A stretch of DNA of 64,000 bases from JAPPHA01 sp965220985 (GTDB lineage Bacteria > Pseudomonadota > Alphaproteobacteria > Rhodobacterales > Rhodobacteraceae). The stretch covers positions 930,001-994,000 of the forward strand of contig OZ244854.1 in NCBI GenBank assembly GCA_965220985.1. The letters run 5' to 3'. Shown here piece after piece: positions 35,496 to 44,423 of the stretch; position 1 is the first letter of the stretch, and each line of letters starts with the position of its first letter. Made by a program: the position numbers and the translations under genes. The notes below the pieces were generated by a model that saw only the letters and a program-made list of their open reading frames with translations, did no database searches and was not told the DNA's origin.

Positions 35496-36071
35496 ATGCC
35501 ACTGAAATATCAACCAAAGATCGCCAAGATCGTCGAGCTGCTGCTCCACCTCGCGCACAGGCGTCCTGGCACGGACAAGTTTCAGGCGAGCATCCTCTTC
35601 TACCTGGCCGACAGGGAACACCTGAACCGGCACGGTCGTCCCATCACGCAGGACGAATACTTTGCCTTTCCGTTCGGGCCGGTCGCATCAAGGACGATGG
35701 ACCTGCTCGAACAGGATCGGTGGACCATGGAGGAGGCCGGGATCGACCACCTTCCATTTGACTTTGTAGAGAACTCGCGCCGCGAGGAATCCATGACTGT
35801 CATCGGGCGGCCATTGAGAGAGGTGAACACCGATCTGTTCTCGAGATCCGATTTGGAGGTCTTCGATGCGGTGCTTGACGAGTACGGGCACTGCTCATTT
35901 GAGGAACTGTCCCATGTCACTCGCGATCACGATGCCTGCAAGGCGGCACGGGGAATGCACAACCCAAGTGCCGGAGGCGCCCCGATTTCCTGGGACACGA
36001 TGATCGAGTCTCCGAAGCTTCGCGCCGCTTTCGTGCACGACTTTGATGGCGTATCCCAGTTTCTTGCATGA
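35496..36071 (+). CDS. Panacea (DUF4065/SocA-like) domain protein
   Basis: The 191-residue protein fits the Panacea domain: KIAKIVELLLHLAHRR, DKFQASILFYLADREHLNRHG, and ITQDEYFAFPFGPVASRTMD, which resembles the usual segment in which a Pro is followed by a Gly-Pro-Val. Known Panacea proteins are antitoxins that neutralise many unrelated toxins, or proteolytic adaptors such as SocA. No toxin gene is recognisable on either side. AGGAGG lies four bases before the ATG. Possible tiny frames upstream (35207 and 35365) are not convincing. It could be an orphan antitoxin or serve another role. Confidence 0.8.
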   Translation: MPLKYQPKIAKIVELLLHLAHRRPGTDKFQASILFYLADREHLNRHGRPITQDEYFAFPFGPVASRTMDLLEQDRWTMEEAGIDHLPFDFVENSRREESMTVIGRPLREVNTDLFSRSDLEVFDAVLDEYGHCSFEELSHVTRDHDACKAARGMHNPSAGGAPISWDTMIESPKLRAAFVHDFDGVSQFLA

Positions 36072-36287
36072 GCAGCAACATCAACTGTTCAGGGATGGGG
36101 TATGTCAGGTGTTCTTTCGCTGTGCACCAGGGATCTTGAACCGATGGTTCTCACCCCGATCGCCCACGGCTTCGCAAAAGAAGCCACCGCAAGGTTTTGA
36201 CGTTTATCTGCCAAATCTTGAGCGCGCCCACAGTCCCTCATCCACAGTTGGAGTCGCCTCGGTGACCCCGAAACCCACCATGCGGGC

Positions 36288-37592
36288 ATGATGACCAACA
36301 GACTGTCTGCGGCGAAGTGGATCGCGTCTGTCATCGTGGCGATAGCGGCCATCTCTGCTCCAACTGTTCGGGGTTTTGCCGCAAACGAGGAGATCGCCGA
36401 CTGGCTGCGCCTTGCCGTCGAGGCCGTCTGCCCGTTGCCCGAGTTGAACGGGGTCGACGCGCAAGAGGCAATTTCGGGAAGTTGGCTGCTGGAGGAAACA
36501 CGCCTTCCGCCAAACGGTGAACCGGTCAGGGTCGTTGTCGATCTCCAGTTGCCCGAACTTGACCGACTCACCATCGAGCGACGGCAATTCAACGGGCAGC
36601 TCCGCCAGTTCCAGGTTGCGTATTTTGCCCATGGCTTCGAGACACCGCGCCCCAAGCTCCAAGCAGTTGCCGACGGAAGCTGTCGAGTTCGCGCCGGTCG
36701 GGCGATCCGTGATGCCGACAATGGTTGGACCTACCTCGATCATCTTGACGGCGACCTCGCGTCACTGCGGTGGAGCGAAACCATCGAAGCGCCATGGCCG
36801 GACGGCAGCGACCCCGGTGGAGTTCGGGTCGCGATGGTTGACACGGGTTTGGCCTATGATCTCGAGGAATTCAAAGACCAGCTGGCTCGTGACAGTGCCG
36901 GCGTTCCGCTGGGGTACGACTTCTGGGACCTCGATCCATGGCCATACGACGGGGACACCTCACGCGGACCCTTTCTTCCGATTCGCCATGGAACATCGGT
37001 CGCATCCATTCTCTTGCGTGAAGCGCCGAACACGGCCCTGATTCCCCTGCGCTACCCTCGCCCCGACACGACCCGAATGAGCGCGCTGGTCGAGCACGCG
37101 GTCGAAGCCGGTGCCCGCATCATGGCCATGCCGCTCGGCAGCCGGCGACCCGACGACTGGGAGGCTTTCAAGAACGCGATCGCTCAGCACGACATCCTGG
37201 TCATCGTTTCCGCCGGCAATGATGGTCTGAACATCGACCTTTACCCGGTCTATCCAGCTGCTCTCGCGAATGAAAACATCCTGTCCGTGACCTCAGCCGA
37301 CAGTTTCGGACGCCTCGCACAGGGTTCGAACTGGGGAGCGGAAGGGGTCGATATCATGCTGCCTGCCGAAAACATCGATGTCATCGATTTCAGGGGCGCC
37401 AAAGGCACCACTTCTGGCTCAAGCTACGCAGTTCCTCGGCTGGCAGCGCTCGCAGCGCGAATTCTCGAGCAAGACCCGGGCCTCGGCACGGCTGAACTCA
37501 TCGACCGGATTGTCGCCCGGGCAATACCGTCCCCTTACGAGCGTGATGGCGTCGTCAAGTTTGGCTGGATTCCCGATCCGTCGTCGGACTGA
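36288..37592 (+). CDS. Secreted subtilisin-like (S8) serine peptidase
   Basis: The 434-residue protein has a signal peptide (WIASVIVAIAAISAPTVRG). It carries the catalytic triad of S8 peptidases: D185 in VAMVDTG, H234 in RHGTSVAS and S379 in SGSSYAVP, with the oxyanion N311 in SAGNDG. About 150 residues precede the catalytic domain and may serve as a propeptide. It lacks an autotransporter or C-terminal anchor, so a periplasmic or secreted enzyme is likely. It converges with the tandem-protease gene, with stops only five bases apart. The substrate is unknown. Confidence 0.88.
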   Translation: MMTNRLSAAKWIASVIVAIAAISAPTVRGFAANEEIADWLRLAVEAVCPLPELNGVDAQEAISGSWLLEETRLPPNGEPVRVVVDLQLPELDRLTIERRQFNGQLRQFQVAYFAHGFETPRPKLQAVADGSCRVRAGRAIRDADNGWTYLDHLDGDLASLRWSETIEAPWPDGSDPGGVRVAMVDTGLAYDLEEFKDQLARDSAGVPLGYDFWDLDPWPYDGDTSRGPFLPIRHGTSVASILLREAPNTALIPLRYPRPDTTRMSALVEHAVEAGARIMAMPLGSRRPDDWEAFKNAIAQHDILVIVSAGNDGLNIDLYPVYPAALANENILSVTSADSFGRLAQGSNWGAEGVDIMLPAENIDVIDFRGAKGTTSGSSYAVPRLAALAARILEQDPGLGTAELIDRIVARAIPSPYERDGVVKFGWIPDPSSD

Positions 37593-37597
37593 TTCGG

Positions 37598-39643
37598 CTA
37601 TCGGCGTGCCGGGGCCGGCGGCGGGTTGTCGATGAAACGGCGTGCAGCGGCAGCTTGGCGAGGATCGACCTCGCTCAGCAGACCGTATGCCTCTTCGGCC
37701 AGCTCCGGGTCGCCTCCCCAGACGCCCGACTGAATGGCAAACCGCAAGGCGCCCGGATCATCTGGCGCCATGCCGGCCAACCAACGGGCATGGCCGGTCA
37801 TCTCGTCAAATCGTCCCGCAAGCTGCAAGGACACCAGCAACGAGATTCGCGCGTTGATCGAATTGGGAACCAGCGCAGCCGCCTCTCGAAGCAGCGCAAT
37901 CGCGTGGTCAAATTTACCAGCCTCGGCCATCAGACGTCCGGTTTCGAGCAGTTGCCCCGGATTTCTTGCTGACAAGCAGGTGTCGCGGAAATCGTCGCTC
38001 TGACGGTCCGATGCCGGTGCCTCCCGAAAAGATTCCATCAGCCCAACACACGCAGAAAAGGCCGTTCCGAGGCGTCGGGTGACTTCCAGTGCCGACTCGT
38101 CGCCCCGCAGGTCGAGCAATTCGACGACATCCTCAATGGGAATCGCCTCGAACCGGTCGTCGCCACCGCCAACCGCGATCCCGGCCAGCAACCCGCTGTC
38201 ATCGACCAGCGCGCCGCCGCTCACGCCCGGCTGCATCTGAGAACGCACGTGAATTCGTCCCATTTCGGCTGTCTCGTCGGGCCCGGCAATCAGCGATCCG
38301 GGTTCAAAAACCCGTATCTCGCGCCGAGCAATGTCGGCCCCGACAGCAAAAAACATGGCGTCAGTGTCGAGGGGACGTTCCTTGGGATCGAGGATCAATC
38401 CAGTTGCTGGCAAGCCCACGACCTCGAGAAGCACAAGATCGCCCGCGTAAGCAGACGGAACGACCTGTGCTGGCCGCGGGCCATCTGGCGTGTGAACGAT
38501 GGCATCGGTTCGCTCGCCAACAACGTGCCGGTTCGTGACCAAAAGCTCGGTCCCGATCCGTGTCGCGCTTGCGGCCGGATCGTGGCTCGAGACCGGAAAA
38601 ACCGCCTGTCGGATCAAGCATACAGGTTGCGGATGTGGACAGTCCGCCAGCGGCATCGCCGCCGCCTGTTTGGGTTCACTCGGTTGCTCCTCCAGTCGCA
38701 GCAACAGATGCTGTTCCCGGTCCTCGCGCAGGATCGTGACCTCCACAGGCGGATCCAGGTCGGAAATAACGGCGAGCGCCGACTGTGCATCACGAGAGGT
38801 CTGAGTTCGCCGTGAGCCGATCTGCAGGATCAGGTCACCGGGCTCGATCCCCGCCGCAGCAGCCGGTCCAGACGCATCAATACCGATGACTACTGGTGCG
38901 GCCACTCCCATCAACCTCGCCCCGTCGGCAGAGGCCAACCGCCAACCTGGCGACGGCAACCGAACCGCGCCGTCATCCATCAGATCCTCGACCACCCTCT
39001 GGAGCAGTTCGCTCGAAACGGCGAAATTGATTCCGATGTTGGAGTCGCTTTCCGATGCGAAGATCGCCGACAGCATCCCGACCAAGCGACCCTGTTCGTC
39101 AACCAGTGCACCGCCCGAACTGCCAGGATTGGCGGCAGCGTCCGTCTGAACAAAATCCTCGATCTCGTTGAAACCGGCGTTTGTCACCCTGAGCGCGGAA
39201 ACGACTCCGCAGGTGAGAGACAGCCCCAAGCCGTATGCATTTGCGATCGCGCAAACCGGTTGGGCAAGTTCGGCAGAAGGGGCGATTTCGATGGGCTCGA
39301 GTTCGGCGTCCACTTCGATTTCGATCACCGCGATGTCGGTTGCTGCATCGCCTGCAACAAGTTGGGCCGGGAGAATGTGGCCGTCGGCCAGTCGGATGGC
39401 GATGCGGCGTGCCGGTTTGACAACATGCCATGCCGTCACGACGATTCCGGGCTCCAGGATGATCCCGCTTCCTTCTGGTGCAGAATGCGCTCGCGCAGTC
39501 GCTTGGGATTCGCTCGACCAGACAGGTCGGACCGAAACGACCGACTTCATGGCGTCAGCCGGCGAAGCCCCGGATGAAGACGGGAGCCCGCAGACAATCG
39601 CGACCACCAACGAGATGAACAGGCTTCCACTCAAGCGGGTCAT
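37598..39643 (-). CDS. Exported protein with two trypsin-like domains, a PDZ domain and TPRs
   Basis: From ATG 39643 (GGAG upstream) the protein has 681 residues and a signal peptide (LFISLVVAIVCGLPSSSG). Domain 1 is a DegP/HtrA-type protease with H73 (AWHVV), D103 (TDIAVIE) and S176 (NPGSSGGAL). A PDZ domain follows at about 245-320 (GPAAAAGIEPGDLILQIG). Domain 2 is a second trypsin-like fold with its own H373 (TNRHVVG), D402 (AGDLVLLEV) and S475 (QPGVSGGALV). The last 120 residues look like TPRs. Both triads appear intact. Usual HtrA proteins have one protease domain. It may be a quality-control or signalling protease of the envelope. Confidence 0.85.
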   Translation of the reverse strand: MTRLSGSLFISLVVAIVCGLPSSSGASPADAMKSVVSVRPVWSSESQATARAHSAPEGSGIILEPGIVVTAWHVVKPARRIAIRLADGHILPAQLVAGDAATDIAVIEIEVDAELEPIEIAPSAELAQPVCAIANAYGLGLSLTCGVVSALRVTNAGFNEIEDFVQTDAAANPGSSGGALVDEQGRLVGMLSAIFASESDSNIGINFAVSSELLQRVVEDLMDDGAVRLPSPGWRLASADGARLMGVAAPVVIGIDASGPAAAAGIEPGDLILQIGSRRTQTSRDAQSALAVISDLDPPVEVTILREDREQHLLLRLEEQPSEPKQAAAMPLADCPHPQPVCLIRQAVFPVSSHDPAASATRIGTELLVTNRHVVGERTDAIVHTPDGPRPAQVVPSAYAGDLVLLEVVGLPATGLILDPKERPLDTDAMFFAVGADIARREIRVFEPGSLIAGPDETAEMGRIHVRSQMQPGVSGGALVDDSGLLAGIAVGGGDDRFEAIPIEDVVELLDLRGDESALEVTRRLGTAFSACVGLMESFREAPASDRQSDDFRDTCLSARNPGQLLETGRLMAEAGKFDHAIALLREAAALVPNSINARISLLVSLQLAGRFDEMTGHARWLAGMAPDDPGALRFAIQSGVWGGDPELAEEAYGLLSEVDPRQAAAARRFIDNPPPAPARR

Positions 39644-39825
39644 GTCCAAGCACTCCACCAGATTCTGGGGACGCCGCGAATCCGTCAATCCGCGATGCCC
39701 TCACCATGTAACGGGTTGCCAATATACTTGATGTCAGCAAAATCCCAAAGAACGAGACAATCGAACGCGTGCCTCTCCTCGAGACTGCGCGACTCCATTC
39801 GCGTGGAGCCGGGCCAGCCCGAGTC

Positions 39826-41133
39826 CTAAAGGACGTAACGGGTCAGGTCCGTGCGTTCTGCAAGATCGCCAAGATTGTCGTCGACGAACTTGGCGTCGAC
39901 CGTGACCTTGAGCCCCGATCTGTCGGGGGCATTGAAGCTGAGCTCCTCGAACACCCGCTCCATGACCGTGTACAGACGCCGCGCCCCGATGTTCTCGATC
40001 GAGCGATTGACCTCTGCCGATATGCGGGCGATTTCCCTCACGCCGTCCTCGGAAAAATCCACCTCGACCTCTTCCGTCGCCATCAAGGCGCTGTATTGCC
40101 GGGTCAGCGCATTGTCGGTTTCCGTCAGGATGCGAACGAAATCCTCTTCCGTGAGCGCCCGGAGCTCCACCCGGATCGGCAGGCGTCCTTGCAACTCGGG
40201 CAGCAAGTCGGACGGCTTGGCAATGTGGAACGCGCCGGACGCGATGAACAAGATATGGTCGGTCTGAACGGGGCCGTATCGGGTCGAAACGGTCGTCCCC
40301 TCGATCAACGGGAGCAGGTCCCTCTGGACACCCTCGCGCGACACATCGGCGCCGCGCGTATCCGATCTCGCGCAGACCTTGTCGATCTCGTCGAGGAAGA
40401 CGATGCCATGTTCCTCGACCGCCTTGATCGCTTCATGCGTGACGGATTCGGAATCCACGAGATTGTCGGCTTCCTCGTTGACCAGTACCGAATGCGATTC
40501 GGCAACCGTCATCCGCCGTTCGATGGTTCTTCCGGTGAACGCCTTGCCCAGAATCTCGCCCAGATTGACCATGCCCACATTGGCCCCCGGCTGTCCGGGA
40601 ATCTCGAACGTCTCAAGCGGGTTGGACGTGTCCGAGACCTCGATGTCGATCGTCTTGTCATCGAGTTGCCCGGCGCGCAGCATCTCGCGGAACCGCTGTC
40701 TGGTCTGCTCCCGCGAGTCGCTGCCCGCGAAGATGTCGACGATGCGCTCCTCCGCGGCCTGCCAGGCCTGTTCGAGAACCTCTTCCCGCATGTGGGCGCG
40801 AACCATGATGATGGCGCTGTCGACAAGATCCCGGATGATCTGATCGACATCGCGTCCGACATAACCCACCTCGGTGAACTTCGTCGCCTCGACCTTGATG
40901 AACGGCGCTTTCGCCAGCTTGGCCAGCCTGCGCGAAATCTCCGTCTTCCCCACGCCCGTCGGGCCGATCATCAGGATGTTCTTGGGATAGACCTCCTCCC
41001 TGATGGCATCGTCGAGCTGCTTGCGTCGCCAGCGGCTGCGCAGGGCAACGGCAACGGCGCGCTTCGCGTCTCTCTGTCCGATGATGTACCGGTCGAGTTC
41101 CGAAACGATCTCGCGGGGTGTCAAATTGGTCAC
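39826..41133 (-). CDS. hslU: ATP-dependent protease ATPase subunit HslU
   Basis: The 435-residue AAA+ unfoldase starts TNLTPREIVSELDRYIIGQ, has Walker A GPTGVGKTE, EVGYVGRDVDQIIRDL, Walker B IVFLDEIDK and ends in the conserved LTRYVL, which docks into HslV. It unfolds substrates for the HslV peptidase. GTG at 41133 is used because AGGGA lies seven bases upstream. It follows hslV by 84 bases. Confidence 0.97.
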   Translation of the reverse strand: MTNLTPREIVSELDRYIIGQRDAKRAVAVALRSRWRRKQLDDAIREEVYPKNILMIGPTGVGKTEISRRLAKLAKAPFIKVEATKFTEVGYVGRDVDQIIRDLVDSAIIMVRAHMREEVLEQAWQAAEERIVDIFAGSDSREQTRQRFREMLRAGQLDDKTIDIEVSDTSNPLETFEIPGQPGANVGMVNLGEILGKAFTGRTIERRMTVAESHSVLVNEEADNLVDSESVTHEAIKAVEEHGIVFLDEIDKVCARSDTRGADVSREGVQRDLLPLIEGTTVSTRYGPVQTDHILFIASGAFHIAKPSDLLPELQGRLPIRVELRALTEEDFVRILTETDNALTRQYSALMATEEVEVDFSEDGVREIARISAEVNRSIENIGARRLYTVMERVFEELSFNAPDRSGLKVTVDAKFVDDNLGDLAERTDLTRYVL

Positions 41134-41217
41134 GCAGCGATCCCTTTCTGTGGTGAGCCTTGCAAGATCACCGGAGTCCACCGCCCGGCACCTCGCCAAA
41201 CTGAATGCATCGATTGA

Positions 41218-41787
41218 TTATCCGGGTTCAGCGATCAATTCCACGCTGAGTTCCGAATTCGTGTAAACGCAGATTTCGGCGGCGATGGCCATCGCCCGAC
41301 GAGCAATCGTCTCGGCGTCGTCATCCCCCGACATCATGGCGCGCGCCGCAGCCAGCGCGAAATTCCCGCCCGACCCTATCGCCGCAATGCCGTGTTCGGG
41401 CTCGAGAACGTCGCCCGCGCCGGTCACGACCAGAAGTTCGCGCCCGTCGGTGACGATCAGCATGGCCTCGAGGTTCCGAAGGTACTTGTCCGTCCGCCAG
41501 TCCTTGGCCAGTTCGACGGCAGCCCGTGTCAGCTGACCGGGGCTTGCCTCGAGCTTGGCCTCGAGGCGTTCGACCAGCGTGAACGCGTCGGCCGTCGAAC
41601 CCGCGAAACCGCAGATGACGTCCTGGCCGCCCGTTCTGATGCGCCTGATCTTTCGCGCCGATCCCTTGATGACCGTCTGACCAAGACTCACCTGGCCATC
41701 GCCGGCAACGGCGACCTGGCCGTTCTTCCGAACCCCGATGATCGTGGTGCCGTGCCACCCACGCTGATGATTGGCAGAACCGTCCAT
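41218..41787 (-). CDS. hslV: ATP-dependent protease peptidase subunit HslV
   Basis: The 189-residue peptidase carries the catalytic N-terminal threonine after a 13-residue propeptide (WHG before TTIIGVRKNGQ), then GDGQVSLGQTVIKGSARKIRR and GSGGNFALAAARAM. It forms the proteolytic core of the HslUV complex. The ATG at 41787 lies 11 bases after the infB stop, so it is read from the rimP-nusA-infB operon, an uncommon place for hslVU. Confidence 0.96.
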   Translation of the reverse strand: MDGSANHQRGWHGTTIIGVRKNGQVAVAGDGQVSLGQTVIKGSARKIRRIRTGGQDVICGFAGSTADAFTLVERLEAKLEASPGQLTRAAVELAKDWRTDKYLRNLEAMLIVTDGRELLVVTGAGDVLEPEHGIAAIGSGGNFALAAARAMMSGDDDAETIARRAMAIAAEICVYTNSELSVELIAEPG

Positions 41788-41798
41788 GGCTTTCGAAT

Positions 41799-44423
41799 TC
41801 ACGCCAGCGTGCGTTCGATTTCCTCGGATTCGAAAATCTCGATGACATCGCCTTCGCGAATGTCCTCGTAATTCTCGAACGCCATGCCGCATTCCTGACC
41901 GGCCTGGACCTCCCTGACTTCGTCCTTGAAGCGCTTGAGCGTCTTCAGCTTGCCTTCGTGAATGACCACGTTGTCCCTCAGCAGCCTGACACCGGCGCTG
42001 CGGCGCGCAGTTCCCTCGTTGACGATGCAACCCGCCACGCGTCCGACACCGGTGACCCTGAAGACCTCCTTGATCGCCGCATAGCCGATGAATTGCTCAC
42101 GCACCTCGGCCGCAAGCAGACCGGACGCCCGATCACGCACGTCGTCGATCAGATCGTAGATCACCGAATAGTATCTGATCTCGACGGATCTCTGGGTCGC
42201 GCGGTTGCGTGCCTGGGCGTTCGCCCTGACATTGAATCCGAGGATGTGCGCGTCCGACCCCTCGGCCAGGGCGACGTCGGACTCGGTGATGGCGCCGACT
42301 CCCGAATGCAGCACGCGCACCTGGACTTCATCGTTGCCGATCTTTTCGACCGCCTGAGCAATGGCTTCCGCCGACCCTTGCGCGTCGGCCTTGATGACCA
42401 GCGGCAGTTCGCTGACCTCGGATCCGGCCTTGGCTCGTGCAAGCAGTTGATCGATCGACACGACGCCTCCGGCCGCGAACCGCCGGTCCTTGGCCTGCTG
42501 CACCCGGTAGTTCACGATCCCTCTGGCTTCCGACTCGCTAGACAGCACGTGCAAGGTGTCGCCAGCCACCGGGGTCCCGTTCAAGCCAAGAACCTCGACC
42601 GGCTGCGAAGGCCCCGCTTCGTCCACCTGCTCTCCACGATCGTTGACGAGCGCGCGAACCTTTCCCCATTGCTCGCCGACAACAATGATGTCCTTGAGCC
42701 GCAGCGTTCCCTTCTGAACGAGGACGGTCGCGACGTTGCCGCGGTTCGTGTCGAGTTTTGCCTCGATGACGGCGCCTTCCGCGCGTCGGTCCGGATTGGC
42801 CTTGAGTTCGAGAATCTCGGCCTGAAGCGAAACGGCTTCCAGGAGCTTGTCGAGTCCCTCTCCGGTCATGGCCGAAACCTTCACATCGAGAACGTCTCCC
42901 GACATCGATTCCACGACCACCCCGTGACGCAGGAGTTCGGAGCGAACTCTTTCGGGATCGGCAGCCTCCCGGTCGATCTTGTTGATGGCAATGATCATCG
43001 GGACGTCGGCCGCCTTGGCATGATTGATCGCCTCCACGGTCTGCGGCATCACCGAGTCATCGGCGGCAACCACCAGAATCACGATATCCGTGACCTGGGC
43101 GCCGCGCGCGCGCATCGAGGTGAAGGCCGCATGGCCGGGCGTGTCGAGAAACGTGATCCTCGATCCGCTGGAATCCTCGACCTGATAGGCCCCGATATGC
43201 TGGGTGATCCCACCGGCCTCTCCGGAGACGACATTGCTGCTCCGAATCGCATCGAGAATGGAGGTCTTCCCGTGATCGACATGGCCCATGACCGTCACGA
43301 CCGGCGGGCGGGACACAAGAGATTCCGGGGCATCGACTGCGGTCTGGATCGCGTCCTCGACGTCGGCATCGGAGACCCGCGTCGGAGAGTGGCCGAATTC
43401 CTGGACGATCAACTCCGCCGTATCGGCGTCGATGGTCTGGTTCTGGGTGGCCATGATGCCGTTGGCCATCAATGCCTTGATGACCGATGCCGATCTCTCC
43501 GCCATGCGATTGGCCAGTTCCTGAACCGTGATGGCTTCCGGAATCTGAACATCGCGAATGATCTTTTCGCGTTCCTTGTTCTCCGACCCCTTGGTCTTGC
43601 GACGTTCCCGTGCCTGGGCGCGTCGAATCGAGGCCAGCGAGCGCTCCCTGCCGCCGTCGCCTGACAGCGCCTGTGCAATGGTCAGCTTGCCCGACCTGCG
43701 CGGCTTGTCCTGTCCCCGACCGCGGGCCTGGCGGCGACGCGATTCGTCGTCCGACTTTTCGTTGCGACGCTGTGTGCCACCACGGTTGTCGCTCTCGTTG
43801 TCGGGCTTGACCGACGGGGCTGGAGCCGGCGTTGGCGGTCTTTGCGGCTTTGGTGGCCGCGCGGGTTTTTCGCGGGTCCGGCGCGCTTCTTCCTTGCGCT
43901 CCCTGATCCGCCTTTGAACTTCCTCGTTCTCGCGGTCCTTCGCGGCCTTTTCCTGCTTTCTCAGCTCGCGCTCGACCTCTCGCTTCCTGCGATCTTCGGC
44001 TTCGGCGCGTTCCCGTTCCTGCTGCTTCAGCTTTTCGGCGGTCAGCACCCGCATGTATTCCTGCTTCTGCTTCTGATCCGCGCCGGAGACTTCCTTGACC
44101 TCGGGGGCGGCAGGCGCACTCACCTGGTCCTGCGCTTCCGCCACTGGCGCGGTCGCAGGGGCAGGCGCAGGAGGTGCGGGCGGCGCGGAAGGCGGTGGCG
44201 GAGCCGGTGGCGCCTTGGGCGCTGGCGGAGCCGGGGGAGCGGGAGGGACAGGCTGCGGGGGACGAGAACCCGGCTTGTTGATCTGACGCCGCCGCTTGGT
44301 CTCGACGACAACCGACTTCGTGCGTCCGTGCGAGAAGCTCTGCTTCACGTGGCTTTTTTCTGACCCACCTCTCAGCGTCAGCGGTCGCCTCGGTCTGGAA
44401 CCTGTCTTGTCATTCTCGGTCAT
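41799..44423 (-). CDS. infB: Translation initiation factor IF-2
   Basis: The 874-residue protein has an N-terminal IF2-associated part (TLRGG near 16-20), a Pro/Ala-rich stretch at 55-93, a long charged region rich in Arg, Lys and Glu up to about 250, the IF2_N domain and the GTPase domain with GHVDHGKTS, DTPGH and NKID, then domains II-IV. It brings initiator tRNA to the 30S subunit. It overlaps the upstream YlxR gene by 14 bases and is followed by hslV rather than the usual rbfA. Confidence 0.97.
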   Translation of the reverse strand: MTENDKTGSRPRRPLTLRGGSEKSHVKQSFSHGRTKSVVVETKRRRQINKPGSRPPQPVPPAPPAPPAPKAPPAPPPPSAPPAPPAPAPATAPVAEAQDQVSAPAAPEVKEVSGADQKQKQEYMRVLTAEKLKQQERERAEAEDRRKREVERELRKQEKAAKDRENEEVQRRIRERKEEARRTREKPARPPKPQRPPTPAPAPSVKPDNESDNRGGTQRRNEKSDDESRRRQARGRGQDKPRRSGKLTIAQALSGDGGRERSLASIRRAQARERRKTKGSENKEREKIIRDVQIPEAITVQELANRMAERSASVIKALMANGIMATQNQTIDADTAELIVQEFGHSPTRVSDADVEDAIQTAVDAPESLVSRPPVVTVMGHVDHGKTSILDAIRSSNVVSGEAGGITQHIGAYQVEDSSGSRITFLDTPGHAAFTSMRARGAQVTDIVILVVAADDSVMPQTVEAINHAKAADVPMIIAINKIDREAADPERVRSELLRHGVVVESMSGDVLDVKVSAMTGEGLDKLLEAVSLQAEILELKANPDRRAEGAVIEAKLDTNRGNVATVLVQKGTLRLKDIIVVGEQWGKVRALVNDRGEQVDEAGPSQPVEVLGLNGTPVAGDTLHVLSSESEARGIVNYRVQQAKDRRFAAGGVVSIDQLLARAKAGSEVSELPLVIKADAQGSAEAIAQAVEKIGNDEVQVRVLHSGVGAITESDVALAEGSDAHILGFNVRANAQARNRATQRSVEIRYYSVIYDLIDDVRDRASGLLAAEVREQFIGYAAIKEVFRVTGVGRVAGCIVNEGTARRSAGVRLLRDNVVIHEGKLKTLKRFKDEVREVQAGQECGMAFENYEDIREGDVIEIFESEEIERTLA

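Noticed and set aside
36043..36291. 82-codon frame after the Panacea gene, considered as its toxin.
   Set aside because: It overlaps the Panacea 3' end in another frame, has no ribosome site and no coherent composition.
39769..41217. 482-codon plus-strand frame opposite hslU.
   Set aside because: Antisense shadow of hslU; composition is Arg/Leu/Asp-rich as expected for a reversed GC-rich gene.
41958..43664. 568-codon plus-strand frame opposite infB.
   Set aside because: Antisense shadow of the conserved IF-2 GTPase region, with no recognisable domain.
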